Shown here piece by piece: positions 1 through 10,500 of a stretch of 63,100 nucleotides of DNA. Below the pieces are notes generated by a model that worked only from the letters and a program-made list of their open reading frames with translations, had not been told where the DNA came from and ran no database searches. How positions within the stretch are numbered: position 1 is the stretch's first letter; each line of letters starts with the position of its first letter. Both the position numbers and the translations under genes were made by a program. The DNA comes from an uncultured archaeon. GTDB taxonomy: Archaea; Halobacteriota; Methanosarcinia; Methanosarcinales; Methanoperedenaceae. The DNA lies in assembly GCA_902386205.1 (NCBI GenBank), contig CABMIH010000087.1, forward strand, positions 1 to 63,100, in the 5' to 3' direction.

Positions 1-2209
1 AAACTTTTACGGCCTCCTTGAGGTATCTTTCAAGGTCGCGCTCGTCGTAAACTATCTCCATTGCCCGCCCGCCAAGCACATACGAAGGGCGGACAAGCAC
101 GGGGTACCCGATCCTTTTTGCTTCGTTGAAAGCTTCCTTGTAATTTGTTGCGCATCCTGCCTCGGGCTGCAATATACCCAGTTTCTTCATCATGGCATTG
201 AAGCGTCCCCTGTCCTCGGCAATATCCATGTCGTCAGGCGTGGTCCCAAGGATAATAGTGTTTAGGTCAGCCCTCCGGTCAAGTTCCTTCTTGAGCGGGA
301 TGGCAAGGTTCACTGAGGTCTGCCCCCCGAACTGGACCATCACGCCATAAGGGCGTTCCCTGTCTATCACATTCATGACATCTTCAAGCGTCAGCGGCTC
401 AAAGAACAGCTTGTCCGAGGTATCGTAGTCTGTTGAGACCGTCTCAGGGTTGTTGTTGATTATGTGCGTCTCAATTCCTTCATCCCGCAGGGCGGTGACC
501 GCATGGACGGTGCAGTAATCAAACTCAATACCTTGTCCGATACGGATCGGGCCTGAGCCGATAATAAGAACTTTCTTCTTATCTCCCGGGGCGGCTTCGC
601 ACTGGTCCTCGTACGTGGTATAATAATACGGCGTGGCGGCTGCGAATTCAGCTGCGCATGTATCCACCATCTTATAGGTCGGGATTATCCCGTTCTTCCT
701 TCGCATGTCGTTTATTTCTTCACGTGTCCTTGTGCACAAAAACGCTATCCGCTCGTCGCTTAATCCCATGCGTTTGGCTTTCTTTAGGTTATCAACAGAT
801 AGCTCCTGTTTTATTATATCTTCCATATTTATGATATTCAGTATCTTCCTGATGAAGAACGGGTCAATATTCGTTATCCTTGAAATCCCTTCGACCGTCC
901 TGCCATTCCTTAATGCATGGTAGATGACGAACAGGCGTTCATGTGTGGGATTATGCAGAATATCCAGAATTTCATCATTTGTCCATTCCCTGAACCCGAA
1001 ATACATATCCACTTCAAGCGAACGGATGGCTTTCTGGAGCGCCTCTTCGATAGTGCGCCCGAAGGCCATCACTTCCCCTGTGCTTTTCATAGCAGTGGTA
1101 AGATGTTTATCTGCTGTGACGAATTTGTCAAAAGGCCAGCGCGGGATCTTGACAACGGTATAATCTATCGCTGGTTCAAAAGAAGCGGGAGTTTTCTTTG
1201 TGATATCGTTTGTGATCTCATCAAGCGTCATGCCTATTGCGATCTTTGCTGTGACGCGGGCTATCGGGTAACCTGTGGCCTTTGAGGCAAGGGCCGAAGA
1301 ACGCGAAACCCTGGGGTTCACCTCGACTATCCTGACCTCGTCATCGCGCACTGCAAACTGGATATTGCATCCCCCTTCGATCCCAAGAGCCCTGATTATC
1401 TTGATCGATGCACTGCGAAGCTTCTGGTGGTCTGAATCGGACAGCGTCTGGGAAGGCGTCACCACAATGGACTCGCCGGTATGTATGCCCATCGGGTCGA
1501 TATTCTCCATATTGCATATCACGATACATGTGTCATTTTTGTCACGCATCACCTCATATTCAAATTCCTTCCATCCGATGATGCTTTCCTCTATGAGCAC
1601 CTGGTGGATCCTTGAGAGTTCAAGCCCGCGCCCGGTTATCGCAAGCAGTTCATCCCTTGTGCGGGCGATGCCCCCGCCTGCGCCGCCGAGGGTGTATGCA
1701 GGACGGATTATAAGCGGAAGCCCGAGTTCTTTTATCAGCTCCTCTGCATCTTCCAGGTTATTCACGGCCTTTGAGCGCGGGACTTTTTCCCCGATGCTTA
1801 TCATCTTTTTTTTGAACAGATCGCGGTCTTCCGAATCCATTATGGCCTGGAGCGGTGTGCCCAGAAGTTCCACCCCGAATTTGTCAAATACACCCATCTC
1901 CGCAAGTTCGGATGTGATATTAAGCCCGGTCTGGCCTCCCAGTCCAGCGATAATGCCGTCCGGCCTCTCGCGTTCTATTATCTTTTCCACGATATCGGGC
2001 TCAAGCGGCTCAATATATATGGAATCGGCCATATCCGTGTCCGTCATTATGGTCGCAGGGTTGCTGTTGACAAGAACGACTTTTATTCCTTCTTCACGAA
2101 GTGAGCGGCATGCCTGGCTGCCTGAAAAATCAAACTCCGCCGCCTGGCCTATCATTATGGGGCCTGAGCCTATCAGAAGGACTTTTTTGATATCGGGTCT
2201 TTTTGGCAT
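1..2209 (-). CDS. carB: Carbamoyl-phosphate synthase large subunit, C-terminus outside window
   Basis: Makes carbamoyl phosphate from bicarbonate, ammonia (delivered by the CarA glutaminase) and two ATP, for arginine and pyrimidine synthesis in the cytoplasm. The frame reads from an ATG at 2209 with a GAGGT ribosome site five bases upstream (2213-2217) and runs off the left edge. About 736 of the usual ~1,070 residues are present. The N-terminal half opens [18 protein letters not shown] and carries the ATP-grasp segments [14 protein letters not shown] and [20 protein letters not shown]. The second copy of the duplicated fold starts with [19 protein letters not shown], and [12 protein letters not shown] is seen just before the edge. 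The missing part is the rest of the second ATP-grasp domain and the MGS-like regulatory domain. carA is not directly upstream, which differs from the common carAB order. Family assignment is secure. Confidence 0.97.
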   Translation of the reverse strand, partial: MPKRPDIKKVLLIGSGPIMIGQAAEFDFSGSQACRSLREEGIKVVLVNSNPATIMTDTDMADSIYIEPLEPDIVEKIIERERPDGIIAGLGGQTGLNITSELAEMGVFDKFGVELLGTPLQAIMDSEDRDLFKKKMISIGEKVPRSKAVNNLEDAEELIKELGLPLIIRPAYTLGGAGGGIARTRDELLAITGRGLELSRIHQVLIEESIIGWKEFEYEVMRDKNDTCIVICNMENIDPMGIHTGESIVVTPSQTLSDSDHQKLRSASIKIIRALGIEGGCNIQFAVRDDEVRIVEVNPRVSRSSALASKATGYPIARVTAKIAIGMTLDEITNDITKKTPASFEPAIDYTVVKIPRWPFDKFVTADKHLTTAMKSTGEVMAFGRTIEEALQKAIRSLEVDMYFGFREWTNDEILDILHNPTHERLFVIYHALRNGRTVEGISRITNIDPFFIRKILNIINMEDIIKQELSVDNLKKAKRMGLSDERIAFLCTRTREEINDMRRKNGIIPTYKMVDTCAAEFAAATPYYYTTYEDQCEAAPGDKKKVLIIGSGPIRIGQGIEFDYCTVHAVTALRDEGIETHIINNNPETVSTDYDTSDKLFFEPLTLEDVMNVIDRERPYGVMVQFGGQTSVNLAIPLKKELDRRADLNTIILGTTPDDMDIAEDRGRFNAMMKKLGILQPEAGCATNYKEAFNEAKRIGYPVLVRPSYVLGGRAMEIVYDERDLERYLKEAVKV

Positions 2210-2305
2210 CTTACCTCGAATCTACCTGATTTTTAGGCTTAGATGTCATGACCTGTTATTAAATCATATCCTGGCAAATTATGTTATGCGGCGGAAAATA
2301 AGAAA

Positions 2306-3199
2306 TCACTTTTTCCTGTTTCTTAATACTCCTGCCATAATGAACAATGCCAGGACAACAACGCCCGCAAATCCGGGAGAGGGTTTCGCTGCGTCTTTTT
2401 GAGCGGAATCCTGCCCGGCCGGAGCGGGGATCGTTTCAGATTTTAATGTGACAGCCCCTGATAGCGGATAATTATCTTTTGCTTTTCCTTCTCCGGGGAT
2501 GGTATATACAGCGCTTCCTTTGGAATCGCTCCAGTAATTACCTGATTTGCCGTCATCCCAGGAATTCAAGCCGCTGTTATCAAAAGCCTGGTTTTTATTG
2601 TCCATGAAATTGTTCGAATAAATATTGTTCTTGCGGGCAGAATCAGCATAGATCCCGAATTTATTGCCCTGGATATTATTATTGTAGATTTTATTATCGC
2701 TGGATGAGAATATGAATATGCCATTATTAGCACTTGATCTTATATCATTTCCTGAAATAATATTATCGCTGCTTCCCGAATATATCGAAATCCCGGCGAT
2801 ATTATCCAGGAAAATCGTATTTGCGACCATGTTGTTTTTCGCAGAATATATTGTTATTCCAGCATCCTCTTTACCGCTTCCCCCGCTGTTCTGGATAGTA
2901 AATCCGCTTATTTTCACATTGTTAGTCTGGTCTATCCTGATCACACTGCCGATTTTCTTGCCATCGATAACGGTCTTTTCTTTGTTCTTTCCAATTATCG
3001 AGATCCCGTTCTTTTTTATAATCAGGTTTTCGCTGTAAGTGCCTTCCCCTACAGAGATCTCATCGCCGGTATTTGACGCATCTATGGCCGACTGGATAGT
3101 CGTGTATGTTTGGCCTTTCCCGACGTTGAGCGTGGCCGCATTCGCAATTCCAAGACTTAGAAGTATTACAATGACTATTAAGAGGGTTTTATATATCAT
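2306..3199 (-). CDS. Secreted parallel beta-helix (NosD/PbH1-type) protein with PGF-CTERM anchor
   Basis: A secreted, probably surface-anchored protein. The ATG at 3199 is preferred over an upstream alternative start at 3262 because GGTGAG lies just upstream (3203-3208) and the signal peptide IYKTLLIVIVILLSLGIANAA then follows directly. The mature part has the sequence style of right-handed beta-helix proteins: short repeats such as NIIGKN, NNMVANT, DNIISGND, DNKIYNNNIQGN and NNIYSNNF, after a pectate-lyase-like opening (YTTIQSAIDASNTGDEISV). The C-terminus is tripartite: PSPGFAGV, a hydrophobic segment, then RNRKK. This is the PGF-CTERM signal of archaeosortase substrates, so the protein is probably processed and lipid-linked. 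The ligand is unknown; periplasmic carbohydrate binding is typical of the fold but not shown here. Confidence 0.82.
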   Translation of the reverse strand: MIYKTLLIVIVILLSLGIANAATLNVGKGQTYTTIQSAIDASNTGDEISVGEGTYSENLIIKKNGISIIGKNKEKTVIDGKKIGSVIRIDQTNNVKISGFTIQNSGGSGKEDAGITIYSAKNNMVANTIFLDNIAGISIYSGSSDNIISGNDIRSSANNGIFIFSSSDNKIYNNNIQGNKFGIYADSARKNNIYSNNFMDNKNQAFDNSGLNSWDDGKSGNYWSDSKGSAVYTIPGEGKAKDNYPLSGAVTLKSETIPAPAGQDSAQKDAAKPSPGFAGVVVLALFIMAGVLRNRKK

Positions 3200-3258
3200 A
3201 ATCTCACCACCGCTCATTCGCGTTCCAACGATAAAAAAGTTTGTGAGCCAGTGCCGGC

Positions 3259-4185
3259 TCACTGGGTTGTATTGACCTTTACGTTAATGGTCTGGGTACT
3301 CGGGTCGTCCCTCATCAAGCGATAATATAAACCGAATTTGTAAGTCCCTGTTGTGTTAAAGGTATATGATGTCTTTCCACCTGATCTGAGGGTTATGTTT
3401 GCAATCTTATTGTCCATCTCAGCAATAGTGTAAACGTCTTCATCTAAATTGTCCCACATTATCGCATCGCCAGCATATATTTGTTTACTCGGCTCTGTGA
3501 ACTTATTAGCCATCACTCTTGCATAAATACTCTTCCCGGTCGGCGTAGCTACAACAACAGGTTCAGGCGTAGGTGTCGGTGAAGGCTCGGGTGTTTCCGT
3601 GATTTCCGGCGTCGGTGAAGGAACTGGCGTTGGAGTTGGCGTGGGCACAGGAGTCGGAGTTGGGGTAATTTCCCTTGGCGTACCTGATTTGAGTGTTATC
3701 CCGATAACCTTTGCGTCAACTTTTTGCCCGTTGACTGATAAAATGATCGTAATATCATATTTCCCTGCAAGGCTTCTTCCCTGCATTTCCTTGACTGTAT
3801 TGAAATCAGCGCTGATTGTCTTAACAGTGCCCGGCAGGATTTCCTCATCAAAATTGACTTCTATAGTCCTTGTTTTCTTCTCTTCGCTCATGGTCTGTAT
3901 ATAAAGATTTGCAAGGAAATCATCGAGTGTCTTCAGTTTAGCTCTTATTTCAACGGTTTCTTTGGTTATCTTTTCAGTACCTGTATTTGCCACGAAAAGA
4001 TTTGCCGTAACTTTTTCCCCGGCTATGATGTAATCCCTGTCAAGTTTCATATCCACGATTTTCCCAACAAGGTTAGGATTTGCAAGTTCGAACTTTAGCG
4101 GAACAGTTGTTGTTTCAGATGGACCGACACAGCCTGAGGAGATGACTAATACGATTAATACTAAAATAGGAAGAATTTTTTTCAT
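3259..4185 (-). CDS. Lipoprotein with Pro/Thr linker and degenerate cupredoxin-like domain
   Basis: A surface lipoprotein of 308 residues. The signal peptide MKKILPILVLIVLVISSGC ends in a lipobox with the lipidated Cys at residue 19. The middle part (about residues 28-165) looks like a CARDB/Ig-like beta-sandwich (phrases such as VANTGTEKITKETVEI). A low-complexity PTPTPVPTPTP linker of about 45 residues follows, then a C-terminal domain with cupredoxin-like strand pattern (YAGDAIMWDNLDEDVYTI, TYTFNTTGTYKFGLYYR). The His/Cys/His/Met ligands of type 1 copper proteins are not visible, so copper binding is doubtful. It sits convergently before hisS and next to the beta-helix protein. A shorter protein of the same design lies at 56342. 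Function unknown; an extracellular structural or redox-partner role is a guess. Confidence 0.75.
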   Translation of the reverse strand: MKKILPILVLIVLVISSGCVGPSETTTVPLKFELANPNLVGKIVDMKLDRDYIIAGEKVTANLFVANTGTEKITKETVEIRAKLKTLDDFLANLYIQTMSEEKKTRTIEVNFDEEILPGTVKTISADFNTVKEMQGRSLAGKYDITIILSVNGQKVDAKVIGITLKSGTPREITPTPTPVPTPTPTPVPSPTPEITETPEPSPTPTPEPVVVATPTGKSIYARVMANKFTEPSKQIYAGDAIMWDNLDEDVYTIAEMDNKIANITLRSGGKTSYTFNTTGTYKFGLYYRLMRDDPSTQTINVKVNTTQ

Positions 4186-4330
4186 TAAATCACAGGTATA
4201 TTTATTGTATTATTTGTTTAAAAACATTTCCCAAATACATCATAATTATCATAACATTCTTGAATTTACAGGCCGGGAAACATAAGGGTTTATTAACGAA
4301 TACGCTGTAAACGGGGCGTGAGGATCATCT

Positions 4331-5563
4331 ATGGAAATCCCAAGACCACGAGGCACGCGTGATTTTCTCCCACCGGAGATGGCAAAAAGAAGACATGTAG
4401 AGAACAGGTTGCGCGAGGTCGCGGTGCACTGGGGCTACGGGGAAATAAAGACCCCGACCTTTGAGCATATAGAGCTTTTCACGCTGAAGTCGGGCGAAGG
4501 GATCCTTGGTGAGATATATAATTTCAAGGACAAGGGAGACCGCGAGATCGCGTTGCGTCCGGAACTCACAGCGCCGGTGGTAAGGATGTATGTTGAAGAA
4601 CTCCAGAAGTCGCCCAAACCCATGAAATTCTTTTATTTTGACAATTGTTTCAGGTACGAGCGTCCGCAGAAAGGGCGGTTCAGGGAGTTTTTCCAGTTCG
4701 GCGTTGAGATAATAGGAAGCGCCCGCCCCGAAGCAGAAGCTGAGGTCATCGCACTGTCTGTAGAGATGCTAAAAAGCGCGGGTGTTACAGGAGACTTGCA
4801 TGTGGGGCATCTGGGGATCGTGCGTTCCCTCCTGAAGGACATCCTGCCTGAGCATCAGAGCAAGATAATGCGCCTTGTGGATAAAAAGGATGATAAAGGG
4901 CTTGAGGACTTCCTTGATGAGATAGATGCGCCGGATGATATGCGGGGGAAGTTGTTCCGCCTGATAGGGCTAAGGGGCATAAATGCGGTGCATGAGGCAC
5001 GGGACCTGGTCGGGGAGATCGATGCTATATCACAATTCGAAGCCCTGCTTTCGCTCCTTGATGTTTACGGCCTTGAATACCAGGTCGATCTCGGGATAGC
5101 GAGGGGTCTTGATTATTATACAGGCATGGTCTTTGAGATATACTGCGAGGGCCTGGGTGCGCAGAACCAGGTATGCGGGGGAGGTTCGTACCGCCTCGCG
5201 CAGTTGTTCGGGGGCGAAGATACGCCCTCCACCGGTTATGCTATCGGGTTTGACAGGATAATGGAGATATGCGAAGTAACGCCTGCGGGCCATAAGAGCG
5301 TCGTGGTTGTCTCGTTCGAGGATACACGAAAGGAGGCCATCGTTATCGCAAAAAGGCTGAGGGAGCATGTAGTTACATATATCGACGTGATGGGAAGGAA
5401 ATTCAAAGACCAGATATCCTATGCCAACACGATAGGTGCAAGCCATGTGGTGATAGTGGGGAAGAACGAGCTTGATGCAGGAAAAGTTGCGCTCAAGGAT
5501 ATGAAGACAGGGAAGCAGGAGTTGCTGACGGTGGAGGAAGTGGCGGGGAGGGTGAAAGAATAA
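4331..5563 (+). CDS. hisS: Histidine--tRNA ligase
   Basis: Charges tRNA-His with histidine using ATP. The 410-residue length is usual for the family. Class II motifs are clear: motif 1 region starting [19 protein letters not shown], motif 2 [18 protein letters not shown], the HisRS-specific RGLDYYTG loop near residue 259, and motif 3 [11 protein letters not shown]. The C-terminal anticodon-binding domain begins around residue 330 ([20 protein letters not shown]). A start at the ATG of [12 protein letters not shown] matches family N-termini; GTGAGGATC lies upstream. It is transcribed alone and converges with the ccmF/cytochrome operon. Confidence 0.97.
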   Translation: MEIPRPRGTRDFLPPEMAKRRHVENRLREVAVHWGYGEIKTPTFEHIELFTLKSGEGILGEIYNFKDKGDREIALRPELTAPVVRMYVEELQKSPKPMKFFYFDNCFRYERPQKGRFREFFQFGVEIIGSARPEAEAEVIALSVEMLKSAGVTGDLHVGHLGIVRSLLKDILPEHQSKIMRLVDKKDDKGLEDFLDEIDAPDDMRGKLFRLIGLRGINAVHEARDLVGEIDAISQFEALLSLLDVYGLEYQVDLGIARGLDYYTGMVFEIYCEGLGAQNQVCGGGSYRLAQLFGGEDTPSTGYAIGFDRIMEICEVTPAGHKSVVVVSFEDTRKEAIVIAKRLREHVVTYIDVMGRKFKDQISYANTIGASHVVIVGKNELDAGKVALKDMKTGKQELLTVEEVAGRVKE

Positions 5564-5631
5564 AAACATAGCTTTTCAGCAGATATGAAATCGTTTGGGA
5601 TTTGAGCTTTTGTTAGGGGGGTTTATAAGGG

Positions 5632-7581
5632 TTACTTAGTTTCCTTCTGCCTCCTGCTCAACAGGCTTGCGATGATCGTTAATAATATCCCGGAAATAAG
5701 CATTGCGCTTCCAAGCCACATAAGGCTTGCAAGGGGCTGCTTTTTAACGTTCAGCCCGATTTTTCCCTGCTGGAGCTGGTGCGGCAGCAACCCTTCAAAA
5801 TCCACCTTGATATCAGAGAATATACCATGATGCACTGCCGCGTTGGAGATGAACCCGAACTGGCGGCTCTTCCTGTACACGGCGGACATATTCATCTTTT
5901 CACCATAAAAAACTTCAAAATCCACTACCTGGAGCCAGTCCACCCCTTCCTTTTCAAGCCTGAAATCAAGATACTGCAAACCAATTTCCCCTTTCTCTTT
6001 ATAAACCCCTTTCTCGTTGAAAGCATAGCTGAAGTTCTGGCTGGTTTCAAAAGAAGTGCTAAATATAGCGCCAAGGATTATGAAAACGATCCCCAGGTGA
6101 AGCAGGTTCACGCCTGTAAGATGAAGGCTCACTACCCTGTTCTTTATCCTGGAATCCCTTATCATCTTGAAAAGTACCGTACCCGTGACAAAGAAGAAGG
6201 CAGGCAGGTAGGATGTCACGGAGAACGAGCCCAGTATTTTTTCAAGGAACCCGGCGTAAGGACCCGGCGCGGCCACGGCATGCGCGCTATCTGGCACAGC
6301 AATACTGAGGAAAAACGTGGCCGCAAAATAAATAACACCTACACCGGCGAGGGTGCGGTTCTTTACCCTGCCGTACAGCATGCATGCACCCAAAAGGTAA
6401 GATAACCCCAAAATGAACGGATAGAACAGCACATTATAATATTCCGGGAACATGACGATTTTCTGGCCTGTATAAAAAAGTAGAATGTACGCGGTCGGCC
6501 CCCAGAGAGCAATGAACGCCATCACAAGCAATAGCGCTACAGTGAAATAAAAAGTATTATGCGGCGCAAAGGCTGCACGGATACCGCCTGACCTGAGGGT
6601 TTCAGGTGCGTCATACCTGATACCAAGAACCAGTGAAATAACGATCACAGCAGCCATGAAAACAATAAGAAGCCACCAGGAAGGCGTTCCGGGAAAGCTG
6701 TGTATGGAACTATAAATGCCGCTTCTTGCCACAAAAGTTGTGTATATTGTCAAAAGGAACGTATTGATGCACAAAAGCGGGAACCATTTCTTATATTCCC
6801 CTATTGCAAAACGAACGATCGCATGCAGCGCGGCGGTCAGCAAAAGCCATGTAGCCAGTATTGATGATTGGACAGGATCCCACTGCCAGAAACCGCTCCA
6901 TCCGAGCAGGCGGTTCGCCCAGATGCCTCCTGTGATCATACCTATGCTGAGGAACAGCCATGAAAAACGCAGATAATTCCGTACACTTGGCATCTCCCCG
7001 TGTGTCAGGTATGCAAGGGATGCCGCCGCGGGAATGATAGTGAAAGCATATGCCGCAAATACTGAAAAAATATGCAGGGGCATAAGCAGGTCCAGGAGCG
7101 CGGGATCCAAACCGTTACCTGAAACAGGAAGGGAAGCGCCTTCCACAGTGAATATCGACTTAAAAGGCGACATTCCAACAGTTAAAACAAGCAGGAAAGC
7201 GCAGCCAATAAGCGCATACACATTGGTCAGGAGGGGGCGCTCTGATATTTTATGCCGCTCTGTGTGAACAAGCACAACAATGAGAGAAAGCCATGCCCAC
7301 ACAAGATATGTGCCCTCCTGCCCCACCATTATGGCTGCAAGCCGGTAGAGGATCGGCATCTGTTCATTGGCATGCTGCCACACGTAAAACAGGCTGTAAT
7401 CAAGCGAAACAAAACTATACGCCAGTAACATCACTGCAAGGGTCACAAAAGCCGCAGAAAGCCTTGTGAACATGATCCCGGGCTTTATTTTGCCTTTTAT
7501 CAGGAATACAGCGGCAGAACAGCATGACAGGGTGCTCAGGTATAATAACAGGTTTCCCGCGCTCACCTGTACCACTTCCAT
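5632..7581 (-). CDS. ccmF: CcmF-like cytochrome c assembly (haem lyase) membrane protein
   Basis: Integral membrane protein of the system I cytochrome c maturation family, which ligates haem to CXXCH motifs outside the membrane. About 649 residues from the ATG at 7581; GTG codons just downstream are alternatives because no convincing ribosome site is visible. Family marks are GQEGTYLVW (the GxEG region), a conserved His in LMPLHIFSV, the tryptophan-rich haem-handling motif GFWQWDPVQ (about residues 230-238) and many hydrophobic segments, with a soluble region near the C-terminus followed by a last transmembrane helix. The start overlaps the end of the giant multiheme cytochrome by 19 bases, so the two are probably cotranslated and this CcmF may serve that substrate. 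ccmA-E are not in the window. Confidence 0.9.
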   Translation of the reverse strand: MEVVQVSAGNLLLYLSTLSCCSAAVFLIKGKIKPGIMFTRLSAAFVTLAVMLLAYSFVSLDYSLFYVWQHANEQMPILYRLAAIMVGQEGTYLVWAWLSLIVVLVHTERHKISERPLLTNVYALIGCAFLLVLTVGMSPFKSIFTVEGASLPVSGNGLDPALLDLLMPLHIFSVFAAYAFTIIPAAASLAYLTHGEMPSVRNYLRFSWLFLSIGMITGGIWANRLLGWSGFWQWDPVQSSILATWLLLTAALHAIVRFAIGEYKKWFPLLCINTFLLTIYTTFVARSGIYSSIHSFPGTPSWWLLIVFMAAVIVISLVLGIRYDAPETLRSGGIRAAFAPHNTFYFTVALLLVMAFIALWGPTAYILLFYTGQKIVMFPEYYNVLFYPFILGLSYLLGACMLYGRVKNRTLAGVGVIYFAATFFLSIAVPDSAHAVAAPGPYAGFLEKILGSFSVTSYLPAFFFVTGTVLFKMIRDSRIKNRVVSLHLTGVNLLHLGIVFIILGAIFSTSFETSQNFSYAFNEKGVYKEKGEIGLQYLDFRLEKEGVDWLQVVDFEVFYGEKMNMSAVYRKSRQFGFISNAAVHHGIFSDIKVDFEGLLPHQLQQGKIGLNVKKQPLASLMWLGSAMLISGILLTIIASLLSRRQKETK

Positions 7582-10500
7582 ATAAAGAAAATGAATCCTA
7601 TAAGAATAAGCGCAGGTACAATATCTTTTAAGAAGATCTCCGCGTACTCCAGTCCCCGCGGTTTTGTCACAGTGAGCACGGCTATCTCTGGTTTGCTCCA
7701 CTTGCCTGAAGACTCTTTCACATGAACGAAGACAAGATGCGTTCCAAATGATAGATCAGAAGTATTCATCACTGCCCCGAGCAGTGAAGCGGAAGTGCTT
7801 GAGTTGCCCACAACGTATTCCAGCATATAACCCTGCCCATCATCGCCCATCTTATCGATAAAGTACTCGGCCCTTGTCACTTTCATAAGAGGTGCAAGAA
7901 CAACTGTCGCCTGGATCATGCTCTTCTCTCCTGCCGACACACTCTCAGGCTTAAGTGTTACTCCAAGCCTTGGTATGAACCCCGAGGCAGCGAGGCTGTG
8001 GAAACCTACAGGGTCAGCGCCGCCGTGGCACAGGGTACAGTTTGGCGCAAACCCGTGTGCAGTCCCGGCCGGGGAAGTTCCCTCCATGCCCATGTTTGTG
8101 GCATTAAAAGGCCGCTCTCCACCCTGGTATGTATGGCAGTCCTTGCATCCAGTGATGAGTCCCGCTGTCCAGTTATTCCAGCCCGGGTTCTGGACTGTGC
8201 CCCTGGGGTATGAGCTGTAATGGAACCTGCCCTCACCCGAGGCATTATGACATGAAGTGCATGTCCTGAATGAGCTATTTGAGATCGAAGATGTGTTGAA
8301 CATGTTGCCGCGCAGGATCATTGAGGAAGCGTTCTGTGCATCCTTCAGTGCTTCAAGGTCATCATGGCAGGTGCGGCATGGTTCATAAGCAGCGTCAGTG
8401 ACATTCCCGACTATGCGCGTCAGGTTGTGGAATGTTTCTGCCTCTTCATTGTGGCAGCGCAGGCACGCCCCGCTCTCCTTTACAAGTGTTATCTGGGCAT
8501 TACCGTAATGTGCCGCACCGTATTCAGAATGGCAGTCCACGCACTGGATATTCTCATACGGCTGGTACTTTCGCCCTTCGTGTTCTTCATGGCACGTGGT
8601 ACATTCGACCCTGTAATTGCCAGCACTGCTGAAATATTGCTTTCCCACAAGGCTTGGGGTATGGAATTTACTCACTCCTTCAATAGCGTGGCATGTTTCA
8701 CAGCCCGATAATACCTTGATACCAAGCCCGTGGCGCAGCGCTCCTATCTGGACGCCGGCTTTATGCGGAAAATTCCCTTCCTCGCTGTGGCACTGGAAAC
8801 AGTTGCCCATGCTCATGTTCTGGTATTCCCTTACAATAAGGGATGAATGCAGCGTATTGTTCGTTGCGTTGTGGCAGTCCCTGCATGTATAGTTGCTTTG
8901 TTTAAGAGTGTTTGCCATGCTTTCAGGTGCGTCCGGGTAGTGTGTGCGGATGACGCTCAGGTTGAATTTTTCAGCTTTTTCCCTGTTGACGTGGCAATCT
9001 TCACATCTTCTTGTTATGGTTAACCCCTTATCATGGAACGTGGCGATCCTGTAACCTGCATGACAGAGCGTGCAGTTGTTGCTGGAATTATGTTTCAGAA
9101 CAAGGGGTGCATTTCCCCATTTGGATGCGTTTGTTGCATTGGCATGGCATCCGCCGCAGTCCGAAGTATTTAACAGTCCCTTCCGTGTTGAATAATGTGA
9201 TGTATAACTGACGGTTTTATTTACAAGGGTGTTGGAATGGCAGACGTTGCAGGATGCGCCGGTTGATATCCCTGCGCCGGGATAGTGTGAATAAACCTGT
9301 TTTGCGCCAAACTGGAAGTATCCGTGACAGCTTATACAGGTTTTCGGCGTATCATTGCCTGGGTAGGACACTGGATGCTCCGAAGGTTCACTCCCGTTGC
9401 CGTGGCACGCCCAGCATGCCTTGTTCACGTCATCCGTGATGAAACCCGTATAGGTCGCATTACGGTTAAGACCTGCATGTACCCCATTCCTGAAGGCGAC
9501 AGGGTCGATCTTGACAGGTGCGACCCCGCTTCCGGTATGGCAACTGATGCAGTCAGAAGAATACCCGCCCTGCGTAAGGGTGTAAACATGGAAACCGGTA
9601 GGTTCTTTTCCTATGGTTATGCGATCATCAAGTGAGAGGTATTTTAATTGTACACCCTCCTGCAATATCTGTGTTGTGGCATTGCGGGTCTGCTGTTCTC
9701 CTGCAATAAGCCTCACATCACTTAATACAATAACAGTGCTATTCGCCAAATTGTATTCAGCCAGCCTCAAACCACTGACGGCAGGTTTTGTCCCGACAAA
9801 TATCCTTTCAAGCTTTGCACTGAATACATTGATCTTGCGCCCGAACACCCACTCTTCATGTGTAATGTAATTTCCCTCGTTAATTATTATATCCTCTATC
9901 AGGGTCCCGTTCCTGAAAACCTGAAGCTGTGCGTTGCCCCTCGTAGTCCCTGCATCGGCAACGCGCAGGCTGTAGCCCTCACCGATATCCCATTCTTCCC
10001 CGACACTGAGCATCCTTGTGTCAAGCGCTGAGAAGTTGGCAGGCATCAGGGCAAGAGTAACATTTTCAGTAGTTTTATCGAGAACATAATAATCCATCCC
10101 GTCCGGCCTGTTCGCCCTGTACTCGCTGTCATGGCAGGCATAACACGAATTGTTATCCTTCTCCCTGTGGATACGCGTGGCGAGCACATTTCCCGACAGC
10201 TCAACTGCCGACAGGTTATTCGCAGTAAATAATCTTTTTACTGTCAGGTCTACCACGCTTATATTTTCTGTCCCTACCCCGCTGACTTCATACCTGAACA
10301 CATCACCGCCGGCCACCAGTTCGCGCTTCAGCATCTCCCCATCCTTTTCAAATTCGAATATTGCGCCTTCCCTGGTCGCTTCTATTAATGCGAGCGAGTA
10401 ATTATCTGCAAGTTCCCATGTGTTGCCTGACACGAGGGTCATATTAACAGGAGTGTAGCGGGTATGGTTCCTCGGGTCAGGCGGCGTGCCAAAGCCCTGG

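Noticed and set aside
5030-5569. Minus-strand frame of 179 codons over hisS
   Set aside because: Antisense of a conserved gene with no recognisable domain.
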